From: DASPFV01 sp035620975
GTDB lineage: Bacteria > Acidobacteriota > Vicinamibacteria > Vicinamibacterales > 2-12-FULL-66-21
DNA: 64,000 bases
Reading direction: 5' to 3'
NCBI GenBank assembly: GCA_035620975.1
Contig: DASPFV010000219.1
Coordinates: 18,591-82,590 of the forward strand
Of the stretch, positions 49,883 to 57,745 are shown in pieces (position 1 is the stretch's first letter; each line of letters begins with the position of its first letter). A program made the position numbers and the translations under genes. The notes under the pieces are model-generated. The model had not been told where the DNA came from. It was given only the letters and a program-made list of their open reading frames with translations, and made no database searches.

Positions 49883-51564
49883 GACAGCGCAGGCGCGGGC
49901 TGCGACGAGGCCCAGGGGACGGTGACGAGAACACGAGTGCCGCGACGCGCGTCGCTTTGAAGGCTCAGCGTTCCGCCGATCTCCCACAGGATCGAGCGGC
50001 AGATGGACAGGCCGAGCCCGTTGCCGTTGCTTTTTGTCGTGAAGAACGGCTCGAACACTCTGGATAGGTTCTCGGGCGGGATGCCCATGCCGGTATCGGC
50101 GACCGTGATCGCGACGCGATCCTCCCGGGGCTCGATGCGCACGGTCACTCGTCCCCCCCGCGAGCTCGCCTCCCGCGCGTTGGTGAGCAGGTTGAGGAAG
50201 ACCTGTTCGAGATCGCTCTGCCCGCAGGCGACCGGGGGGAGATCCGCGCTCGCGTCGACGACGAGATCGATTCCACGCCGCTCGATCCCGTCTCTCAGGA
50301 CGGCCAGCGTGGTTTCGAGGGCCGGCTGCACCTGGCCGTAATGGCTTCGGCGCGCACCTCCACGCGCAAACGACAGCATGCCGCCGAAGATTCGACGGCA
50401 CACCTGCATGGACTTCTGGACCTGTTCGAGATCAGCGAGGTACACCTCCCGGTCGATCTTCCCGGTTTCCAGATCCGCCTGTATCTGCTGGATCAGCGGC
50501 AGCATCGATCCGAGCGCGTTGTTGACGTCATGCGACACGGTCCGGGCGAGATCGGCAATGGCATGCTTGCGCTCGGCCGTCAGCATGCGGGCCTGCAGCG
50601 ACTCGGCGCGATTCAGGTTCTGGATGGCGATCGCCGCCTGCGAGCGGAAGCGATCGACGAGCTCGGCATCGAACGGGCTGAGGGTCCCCGGATGGCGGGA
50701 CGCCACCTTGAGGACGCCGAAAATGCCGTCGCGTGCGACCAGCGGCGCACACAACATCGACCCCTCGCGCACGGCTTCGTGATTGGCCGGTTCCGCGCCG
50801 TTGTAATCGAGCAGATCGGCCAGGTGCGAGACGGGCAGGTTCGACCATTCGTGCCAGGCCGCGCCCCGTCGATCGAAGCCGTGGATCCCGGCCGACGCGA
50901 GAGTGAGTTGCAGCGCAGGATCGAGCGGCAGCGTGAGGCCGATGCGCTCGCTCCTGCCCTTCGTCCACGCGATCTGTTCCGCCACGACCCGGAGCGCGTC
51001 CTCTCCGTTCTCCCGTATCAGCAGGGCGGCCGAGTGATCGTAGTGCGTCAGCGACCGGAGCCCATCCAGGATCTGGTAGAAGAGATCCTTCGGCTGAAGC
51101 TGCTCCATGATCTTCTTGTCGATTCGGTCGCGCACCTCCAGCATCCGTTCGCGGTCCATGAACTGAATGGCTTCCGAGACCAGGGCCGCAATGCGCCCGA
51201 GGAGCCGCCGGTCGTCGCGGTCGAATGCCGCTGAGCGCATGAGCGCCATCACGCCCCATGCGGCGCCCCGCCGGCGGATTGGAGCCATCATCAGCTCGCC
51301 CCGGAGCCGTGGATGTTCGTGGCGAATGAACGCGGCGAGGTAACGGAGATCCCAGGGGCCCTCTCGTGGTACGGCAAGAATCGAACGAGCGCGTGTCGCG
51401 CCGGCGTCGGCCACGGCGATACAGCCGTGGGCCGCCTGAAAGAAAGCGCGGGTTTCTCGAAGGGCATGTCCCAGTGCCTTCCGGGGCTCCCGGATCGATC
51501 GCAGGTGCTGAGACAGCTTGTCGAGGAACTTGAGAAGCTGAAGTTCGCGGCCTGGCGACAGCAT
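49879..51564 (-). CDS. GAF-domain sensor histidine kinase
   Basis: About 561 residues from ATG 51564; an ATG 10 codons upstream is possible. Two GAF-like domains (about 30-165 and 175-325) precede the dimerisation box TVSHDVNNALGSMLPLIQ with His near 345. The ATPase domain has the N box FLNLLTNAREAS, the G1 box VADTGMGIPPENL, and FTTKSNGNGLGLSI. No membrane segment is evident, so it is probably a soluble sensor. The overlapping downstream receiver-phosphatase gene is its clear partner. Confidence 0.93.
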   Translation of the reverse strand: MLSPGRELQLLKFLDKLSQHLRSIREPRKALGHALRETRAFFQAAHGCIAVADAGATRARSILAVPREGPWDLRYLAAFIRHEHPRLRGELMMAPIRRRGAAWGVMALMRSAAFDRDDRRLLGRIAALVSEAIQFMDRERMLEVRDRIDKKIMEQLQPKDLFYQILDGLRSLTHYDHSAALLIRENGEDALRVVAEQIAWTKGRSERIGLTLPLDPALQLTLASAGIHGFDRRGAAWHEWSNLPVSHLADLLDYNGAEPANHEAVREGSMLCAPLVARDGIFGVLKVASRHPGTLSPFDAELVDRFRSQAAIAIQNLNRAESLQARMLTAERKHAIADLARTVSHDVNNALGSMLPLIQQIQADLETGKIDREVYLADLEQVQKSMQVCRRIFGGMLSFARGGARRSHYGQVQPALETTLAVLRDGIERRGIDLVVDASADLPPVACGQSDLEQVFLNLLTNAREASSRGGRVTVRIEPREDRVAITVADTGMGIPPENLSRVFEPFFTTKSNGNGLGLSICRSILWEIGGTLSLQSDARRGTRVLVTVPWASSQPAPALS

Positions 51565-51833
51565 GATCGGGGGTCCTGGTGTCCGCAGGCCCATCTGCGG
51601 ACTGCTGGGGCCGTCATCATACTGCGCCCGCCCGGGGCGCGAAAGCTTCGCACCAGTTCGAGCCCCTGGATGCGCTCGTGCCGCCGTCCATCGTGGGGGC
51701 CGGCTGTCACACCGCAGCGAACAGCTCGGCGCGAGGATCACCGCACAGGAGTGCCCTGGAGCTGACCGGCTGGCCATTCGCCGCCTTGCGACAGGTGTTG
51801 CCACATCAGCTCGCAGCCGGCCTCAGGCCGGGT

Positions 51834-53063
51834 TCACGACGCGATCTGTTCCGGCGTCACCCGCTGATGCGGCCGGGCCCTGACAGCTGTGTAGACGGCG
51901 TCCCTGAGCGCAACGTCGCGCGGATCGCCCGTGAATACCGTGCCCATCCGGCTGGTCACGTACCCGTATCCGATGCCGGCGTCCGGATCGGCAAAGCCCA
52001 GCGCGCCCCCGGCGCCTGGCGAGCCGAACGAGCGCGCGCCGCCGAAGCGCCAGTTCACGCTCGGCTTCATGAAGCCCAGCGAGAACTGCACCTCAGCTTT
52101 GAGGCATTCGTCGTAGAACCCGCGCAAGGGAGGAATCGCGGGCGCGGCCAGCAGGTCCCGCGTCTCCTGTCGCAGCCCCAGCTCGTGTCCTCCGGTCGCG
52201 AAGACGCTGTACGCGTGTGCCATCGCGCGCGCCGTGCCCACGCCGCCGCCCGCCGGCACCTCCAGATTGCGCGCGTACACACGCGACTCGTCGAGGTAGA
52301 TTGAAGTGCCGGGGTTCACGGCGAGGGCGCGGGAGATGTTCGAACGGCGATTCAGTCCCGCCAGCAGCAGTCGCACAGGGCGGAACCCGAACAGCATCTC
52401 GATCGTGCCGGGAGGGGAGAGAGTGGCGAGACGCACGTCCGGGATCTCGTCGGGCAACCGGATGTAGAAGTCCTCTCCCAGCGGCGTCGCAATCTCGTCC
52501 TGAAAGAACTGCCCGAGGGTGCGGTGCCGGCGATCCACGCGGCGCATCAGCTCGCCTTCGTAGAACCCGAGTGTCAGGCCGTGATACGCCTGTCGCGTGC
52601 CGGGCTCCCACGCCGGCCTGTGACGCGCCATCACCTCGGCCAGCCGGTCGAGGTCCGCGACCATGTTCCGGTCCACCGGCTCGTCGAATGCGAACAGCCC
52701 CGCCTGGTGAGCGAGGAGCTGGCGTACCGTGATCCTCTCCTTGCCGTGCTGCGCGAACTCGGGCCAGTACGCCGCCACCCGCTCCTCGTAGTCGAGCCAG
52801 CCGCGCGAGTGGGCGACTGCGAGGGTCATCGCGGCCAGGCCCTTGGTGGCCGAATGGACGACGACCATCGTGTCCGCCTCCCAGGGCTCGCGGGTCACGG
52901 TGTTCCGAATACCGCCCCAGAGGTCCACGACCTTCTCGCCGCGGTAGTAGACACAGCAGGCGCCGCCCAGCTCGTGACGTCGAACGAAATTGTCGGCAAA
53001 CACGCCGCGGACGGCCTCGAAGCCGCGACTGACGTGTCCCTCTACTGCGGGGGCTGCGCTCAT
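51834..53063 (-). CDS. Serine hydrolase, beta-lactamase-fold esterase (EstB/LipE-like)
   Basis: 409 residues without a clear signal peptide. The nucleophile motif is SATK (residues 71-74), with YHGLTLGFYEGELMRR supplying the tyrosine. AARSFGSPGAGGALGFADPDAGIGYGYV-like sequence near the end (GSPGAGGALGFADPD) is typical of the group that contains mycobacterial LipE and fungal LACTB-like enzymes. Cytoplasmic ester or amide hydrolysis is likely. It is the third member of this superfamily in the window. Confidence 0.88.
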   Translation of the reverse strand: MSAAPAVEGHVSRGFEAVRGVFADNFVRRHELGGACCVYYRGEKVVDLWGGIRNTVTREPWEADTMVVVHSATKGLAAMTLAVAHSRGWLDYEERVAAYWPEFAQHGKERITVRQLLAHQAGLFAFDEPVDRNMVADLDRLAEVMARHRPAWEPGTRQAYHGLTLGFYEGELMRRVDRRHRTLGQFFQDEIATPLGEDFYIRLPDEIPDVRLATLSPPGTIEMLFGFRPVRLLLAGLNRRSNISRALAVNPGTSIYLDESRVYARNLEVPAGGGVGTARAMAHAYSVFATGGHELGLRQETRDLLAAPAIPPLRGFYDECLKAEVQFSLGFMKPSVNWRFGGARSFGSPGAGGALGFADPDAGIGYGYVTSRMGTVFTGDPRDVALRDAVYTAVRARPHQRVTPEQIAS

Positions 53064-53232
53064 TGACCTGGCCCCTTCCTTTCCCAGTCGCTGCGCCAGT
53101 CCCCCTCATGGCGCATCTGCCAGCCAGTTTGAACCGATGAATGCGCGGGCGTCCGATCAGGACGCATAAATGCTGCCGGGCCGGTAGCTTCCCGTTCGCG
53201 CGCAAATCTGGCGTCGCGCGGAGATTTCGTGG

Positions 53233-53261
53233 GCCGCATTTTCGCGAGTTGGAACCAGCTC
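53233..53261 (+). repeat. 29-bp dispersed repeat, copy 1
   Basis: A 29-base sequence starting GCCGCATTTTCGCGAGTTGG occurs identically at 57597-57625, and similarity continues for about 14 bases downstream (both read GGCTCAG). In one frame it reads R-I-F-A-S-W-N-Q-L. It lies between two minus-strand genes in noncoding DNA. Confidence 0.75.
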
Positions 53262-53330
53262 AAGGGTTGGCTCAGTGCCGTGGAAGTCTACGCCGGGCGG
53301 CGTGAGGGCCATAGCGTGTCAGGCAGAGAG

Positions 53331-53561
53331 TTACCGAACGGCTGGCCGATCGGCTGCCGTCGGCTGGCGAAGAGCGCTCGCGGGCAGTGTGGCCACGGCA
53401 ACGGTGTTGCCCGCCATGTCGAAGAATTCGACCGAGTAGCCCTCCTCGCTGACTTCCGGCACGACGTGGCGTTCCACAACCGTGCCGATGTCGCCGGCGC
53501 GCACCCCGTGCTCGGGGACGTCCCGGGTCAGAACGACGTCGCCGTACATGTCGAATGGCAT
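53331..53561 (-). CDS. DUF4926 protein
   Basis: A 76-residue protein with the DUF4926 core: DVVLTRDVPEHGVRAGDIGTVVERH, then EEGYSVEFFDMAGNTVAVATLP. This small SH3-like beta fold is often encoded beside DUF6883 or other toxin-antitoxin-like partners, but no partner was found here. Function unknown. The last 10 residues are variable. Confidence 0.8.
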   Translation of the reverse strand: MPFDMYGDVVLTRDVPEHGVRAGDIGTVVERHVVPEVSEEGYSVEFFDMAGNTVAVATLPASALRQPTAADRPAVR

Positions 53562-53710
53562 GACCTACCTCGGGTACATGGTAACGAATCGGGGCGCGTC
53601 CGCTCCAGTGTCGATCTGCCAGACCGAGCAGAACCTCACGACCCTGCCGCTGGGCGGCGAACAACAGGATCGGCAGCACACGCCACGGGAGGATCCGCGC
53701 TGGCCGCCGC

Positions 53711-56371
53711 TCACTCCATCCGCAGCGCACTGGTCGGTTCGATCGAGGCGGCGCGTCGCGCCGGCGGATATGCTGCAGCGATGGCCGTCATGGCGACGAT
53801 CGCCACGGCAGCGGCCAACCAGGCAGTTGGATGCGGTGGGTCGAACACGACGATCAGTTGCGTCAGCAGCGTCCGCCCTGCCAGCATCCCGGCAATCCCG
53901 AGCGCTGTGCCAATCGCGGTGAGCCGTAGGGCCCGCCCCAGGATCATCGAGACGATGCTGCGCCTGGTGGCGCCAAGTGCGATGCGCACGCCAATTTCCC
54001 GCGTGCGTCTGGCGACGGCATAGGACAGCAGCCCGTAGAGTCCGGTCGCCGTGAGCAGCAGCCCGATCGCCGCAAAGCTGCCCATCAACATCGTCACGAA
54101 TCGAGGAGGCGCGATGCCGGTCGCGAAGATGGCGGCCATGGACTTCGCGCCGTGTACCGGAACGTTGGGATCCAGCTCGGCGACCGTCCGGCGGATGGCG
54201 GGCAGGATTGCCTCGTCGGGAAGCGTCGTCCGGACGATCACCGACGGCGGGCCCCATGGCATTTGCTTATACGGAAAGTAGTAGATCGGTTCGGGACCGC
54301 CACCTGGACTCTGGCGAGCGTTGCCGACAACGCCAACAATCTCGCGGAAGACGGTACCGCCTTCTCGCGCATCGCGGTTCGACGTCGCCCCCGACGCGAT
54401 CCGCTTTCCAAGCGCACTCACACCTGGAAAGAACTTCTCTGCGAATGCTTTGTTGACGATCAGTACCCGCTGACGGCTCTCGTCATCCCAGTTGGTAAAC
54501 CCGCGTCCCTCGATGATTGGCGTGCCAATCGTCTGAAAGTATTCGGGCGACACGAGGGCCATGTTGGACGAGGGCCGCTCGCTCGGAGCGGCCGGGCGCT
54601 CTTCGATGTTGAACGCCACCGCCATCTCATTGCCAACGAGCGGTAGTGGCATGCCCACGGCAGCCGAAGATATCCCCGGAGAGATAGCGAGCCGCTCGAG
54701 CAGGGTGTCGATGAAGGCGACCTGTCTCTCCGTCGTGTAACGTGAGCCGGTCAGCTCGGCCCTGAAGGTCAGGAGATTGCCGGGGGCGAACCCCAGATCT
54801 CTGCGCGTCAGCTGAACGAATCCTGAACCGAGGATGCTGGCGACCGACAGCAGCATCAGACCGACCGACACCTGGGCTACGACGAGCGCGCCGCGCAGCC
54901 GCTCGTGCCTGACAGTGACGGCGCGTGAACCACCTGCGAGGCCACGCCCCAATGCGGCTCTGCCGATCCAAAGCGCCGGGGGCACGCTGACGAGAACGCA
55001 GACCGCCACCCCGAGACCGGCAGTGAACAGCAGCACGCCGGCATCGATCCGGATCTCGGTCGCCCGCGGCAGGTATTCGGCGGTCATCACGACCAAGAGA
55101 CGGACGATGGCTGCCGCGCCCGCAATCCCCATCGACGCACCGATTGCCGCGATGGTGAGATTCTCGGTGAGCAGCTGACGGACGATGCGCCCGCGTGATC
55201 CGCCGATGGCCGCCCGGACACTGAGCTCGTGCTGACGGTCGGCCGTGCGCGCCAATAGCATGTTTGCGATGTTCGCGCAGGCGATCAACAGCACCAGCGC
55301 CACCGCTCCCCAGAGGACCAGAATGGCCTGTCGGGCAGGACCTAACATGCTCTCGAGCTCGGGACGCACGTCAGTTCCCGGCAGGTTCTTGTGAGTCGCG
55401 GGATGCTCCGCGGCCAAGCGCGCCGCAACCGCGTTGAGCTGTGCATGCGCCTGTTCGCGCGTAGTGCCAGGGGCCAGTCGGGCCACGGCATTCAGCAACC
55501 GTGCTCCCCGCTGTTCGGTGATAGGTTGCACAGTGGCCGACGATGCATCACGTGCGAGCGTGGTCCAGATCTCCACCGGCCGGCTTCGAATCGGGTAGGT
55601 GAATCCACGCTGCGCGACGCCGACGACGGTGTTCGGCTCGCCATCGATCATGATGGGACGCCCCACGATCGAGGGGTCGCCGCCGAAGTACGTCTGCCAG
55701 GTGTGGTAACTCAGGATCACGACACGAGCGCCTGGCGCCTCGTCTGAGGAAACGAACCCGCGGCCGCGCAACGGAGGAACGCCGAGCAGATCGAACAAGT
55801 CCCAGGAGACGAGCTGGCCGTCGAGCTGCGCCGGCAGGTCGCGACCGGTCAGCGTGAGCCCGGTGTCGCGATACGACGCGATGCGCTCGAACACACCCGC
55901 GCGACGGAACTCGAAGAACGTGAAGTAGGACAACGAGATCGGCTGAGCGCCGCGCCGCGGATCCATCGATGCGACCGACACGAGCGCCGCGGGCTCATGA
56001 TATGGAAGCGACCGAAACACGACGGCATTGACGACGCTGAAGATCGCGCTGTTCGCGCCGATGCCAATGGCGAGCGTGAGGATCGCGGCGCCGGCAAAGG
56101 AGCGGTTGTGGCGAAGCTGGCGAATCGCATAGCGGACGTCGCTCGCCATATCGTGGCCCGCCCGCCAGCGCCAGACATCCCGGCTCTCCTCGCGGACCCC
56201 CGTGATGTTGCCGAAGGCGCGGCGCGCCTCGCGAACCGCCGCGTCTCGCGTCAAGCCGGCGGCGACCAGTTGCTCGGCTTTTTCTTCGATGTGCTGCGCA
56301 ATTTCATCGGCGAGGTCACGGTCCATGCGCTCGCGCACGAAGAGGCTGCGGATCCAGCGAACCCGGGTCAT
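53711..56371 (-). CDS. ABC transporter permease of the ADOP type
   Basis: 886 residues from ATG 56371, overlapping the PadR stop (ATGA). An N-terminal prefix domain (VRERMDRDLADEIAQHIEEKAEQLVAAGLTRDAAVREARRAFGN) is followed by two MacB-core/FtsX units. The first membrane segment is FAGAAILTLAIGIGANSAIFS and the C terminus is YPPARRAASIEPTSALRME. No ATPase is adjacent. Coupling to PadR indicates ligand-responsive expression, probably of an export system. Substrate unknown. Confidence 0.92.
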   Translation of the reverse strand: MTRVRWIRSLFVRERMDRDLADEIAQHIEEKAEQLVAAGLTRDAAVREARRAFGNITGVREESRDVWRWRAGHDMASDVRYAIRQLRHNRSFAGAAILTLAIGIGANSAIFSVVNAVVFRSLPYHEPAALVSVASMDPRRGAQPISLSYFTFFEFRRAGVFERIASYRDTGLTLTGRDLPAQLDGQLVSWDLFDLLGVPPLRGRGFVSSDEAPGARVVILSYHTWQTYFGGDPSIVGRPIMIDGEPNTVVGVAQRGFTYPIRSRPVEIWTTLARDASSATVQPITEQRGARLLNAVARLAPGTTREQAHAQLNAVAARLAAEHPATHKNLPGTDVRPELESMLGPARQAILVLWGAVALVLLIACANIANMLLARTADRQHELSVRAAIGGSRGRIVRQLLTENLTIAAIGASMGIAGAAAIVRLLVVMTAEYLPRATEIRIDAGVLLFTAGLGVAVCVLVSVPPALWIGRAALGRGLAGGSRAVTVRHERLRGALVVAQVSVGLMLLSVASILGSGFVQLTRRDLGFAPGNLLTFRAELTGSRYTTERQVAFIDTLLERLAISPGISSAAVGMPLPLVGNEMAVAFNIEERPAAPSERPSSNMALVSPEYFQTIGTPIIEGRGFTNWDDESRQRVLIVNKAFAEKFFPGVSALGKRIASGATSNRDAREGGTVFREIVGVVGNARQSPGGGPEPIYYFPYKQMPWGPPSVIVRTTLPDEAILPAIRRTVAELDPNVPVHGAKSMAAIFATGIAPPRFVTMLMGSFAAIGLLLTATGLYGLLSYAVARRTREIGVRIALGATRRSIVSMILGRALRLTAIGTALGIAGMLAGRTLLTQLIVVFDPPHPTAWLAAAVAIVAMTAIAAAYPPARRAASIEPTSALRME

Positions 56372-56727
56372 GGCTTCACGGGTGCCAGCACGAGCCGTAT
56401 GCCCTCGAGCATCTGTTCGAAGCTGGTAACTTGACGTTCGAGGTGCTTCCGGCCGGCCGGCGTGAGCTGATACGTGCGCACGCGGCGGCCAGTCGCGGAT
56501 ACGCCCCACCGTGCGGTCAGGCATCCGGCTTTGAGGAGACGCTGCAGTGCGGGATACAGCGAGCCCTCTTCGACGCGCAACAGGTCGTTCGATGCTTGCT
56601 GGATGCGCTGCACGAGGCCGTAGCCATGGAGCGGCTGCTGCCGGAGCACCTGGAGAATCATCATCTCCAGCGCGCCTGGGAAGAGATCCTTGCGGTCGGT
56701 TTGTGTGCCCACGGGTATGTCCTTCAA
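56368..56727 (-). CDS. PadR-family transcriptional regulator
   Basis: 119 residues from a TTG at 56727. The winged helix is clear: ALEMMILQVLRQQPLHGYGLVQRIQQ, VEEGSLYPALQRLLKAGCL, and the wing GVSATGRRVRTYQLTPAGRKHL. It should repress its own operon, which includes the overlapping ADOP gene. An 18-base perfect palindrome lies just upstream as a probable operator. Confidence 0.9.
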   Translation of the reverse strand: MKDIPVGTQTDRKDLFPGALEMMILQVLRQQPLHGYGLVQRIQQASNDLLRVEEGSLYPALQRLLKAGCLTARWGVSATGRRVRTYQLTPAGRKHLERQVTSFEQMLEGIRLVLAPVKP

Positions 56728-56735
56728 GGCTATTT

Positions 56736-56753
56736 TACTCTAGGCCTAGAGTA
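56736..56753. promoter_or_regulatory. Probable PadR operator (18-base palindrome)
   Basis: TACTCTAGGCCTAGAGTA is a perfect 18-base palindrome 9 bases upstream of the padR TTG start (minus strand), in an AT-rich promoter-like stretch. Its position fits autorepression by the PadR dimer. Confidence 0.7.
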
Positions 56754-56809
56754 CTATAGCCTCAGGGGCCGGGCGCGTCAACGATCGCGTGAGGCGCACT
56801 GCCAGGCGC

Positions 56810-56929
56810 GCGAGCCGGCGCGTCGCGCTGCTGGGTGAGCCGGCGGACCGTCCGTGGGGCGCGCGCATGTTCCAGTTCACCGATCTGGACGGGTTCAAGC
56901 TCGGGGCGTCCACACCGCTCGTCGGATAA
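56810..56929 (+). pseudogene. VOC (glyoxalase/bleomycin) protein C-terminal remnant
   Basis: The plus-strand frame ending TAA at 56929 reads VALLGEPADRPWGARMFQF, then TDLDGFKLGASTP. This is the typical last strand pair of a vicinal-oxygen-chelate dioxygenase-fold protein (P-W-G-x-R-x-x-x-F-x-D-x-D-G). Only about 40 codons remain and no start is present, so it is a relic. Confidence 0.5.
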
Positions 56930-56970
56930 CCGTGTCTGAGCGCCACGAGCCGAGGTTCGGTCGGTGTTGG

Positions 56971-57237
56971 CTATTGCTTAGCCGATCGAAAGTGGCGCCT
57001 CGCAAACTCCCGCCCCGATCCCGTCTTCAAATACTTCTCGAACTGGACCGCCGGCTCTTCATCGTCGAACGCGATGCATATCAGGGTTCGCCATGGACGA
57101 TGTCGCGCGGTGTGAGGCGACAGCCCGGCGTTGTGAGATCGCAGGCGTGCGTCCGGGTCTGACGTCAGCCCGACGTAGTACTCGTGAGGCTGTTGAAGGC
57201 TCTTGAGGATGTAGACGAAACGTTTCGGTTCAGGTAT
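56971..57237 (-). pseudogene. GIY-YIG endonuclease-like gene without a standard start codon
   Basis: About 88 codons encode PKRFVYILKSLQQPHEYYVGLTSDPDARLRSHN, split across the GIY (VYI) and YIG (YVG) motifs, then SPHTARHRPWRTLICIAF, FEKYLKTGSGREFARRHF and a stop. This matches the whole of the small UvrC-like GIY-YIG family. The frame has no ATG, GTG or TTG before the domain; a stop lies at 57250-57252, and ATA at 57235-57237 stands where the start is expected. Either a rare ATA start or a start-codon mutation is implied. Confidence 0.65.
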
Positions 57238-57381
57238 ACCGCGGCGAACTCAAATACTGAGCCAGTCGAGTCGACGCGTGTCTGTTGAGGAATCGAGTGT
57301 CCGCGCTCGCACGTACGCGAAAAGTGCGACCTTGGCACGCTGCGAACGCCGCAGCAATTCTGATCGGACGACGCCCACGCT

Positions 57382-57595
57382 GGCTTGCCAGCCGGAGTCT
57401 CTCGTCGGTGACAGGATCGTCCACCTACGCGGCGCTGTTCGCCGTCTCGGGCGGACAGCGTCCGCGAGGAACAAGAGCGGAGGGAACGGGCTTGCCAGCC
57501 GGAGGCTCTTCAGCGAGCAGGACAGTCCACCTACGCGGCGCTGCGCGCCGTCTCCGGCGGACAGCCTCCGCGATGAACAAGAGCGGAGGCTGGTG
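57382..57595 (+). repeat. Two tandem 107-base repeat units
   Basis: Units 57382-57488 and 57489-57595 align without gaps. Shared blocks include GGCTTGCCAGCCGGAG, TCCACCTACGCGGCGCTG and AACAAGAGCGGAGG. The second unit contains a hairpin, CCTCCGC and GCGGAGG around 11 bases. The 29-bp dispersed repeat follows directly. Confidence 0.8.
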
Positions 57596-57596
57596 A

Positions 57597-57625
57597 GCCG
57601 CATTTTCGCGAGTTGGAACCAGCTC
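57597..57625 (+). repeat. 29-bp dispersed repeat, copy 2
   Basis: Identical over 29 bases to 53233-53261 and in the same orientation, placed just after the tandem 107-base units. Confidence 0.75.
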
Positions 57626-57745
57626 GACGGGTGGCTCAGGCGCTTGGACGCGTTGCGATCCGCCGCATGAATCAAACACCAGCCAATGACCGAAGAGATC
57701 GCCCGACGGCCTACCGAAGCGTCCGCGGCGTTTCCGGGTATGGCC

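Larger units (their letters stand above)
57238..57745. other. Repeat-rich noncoding stretch between GIY-YIG remnant and ADOP gene
   Basis: About 500 bases hold two tandem 107-base units and a copy of the 29-bp dispersed repeat. Long open frames exist on both strands but have no recognisable domain or good start signals. It appears to be accumulated repeat DNA. Confidence 0.5.
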
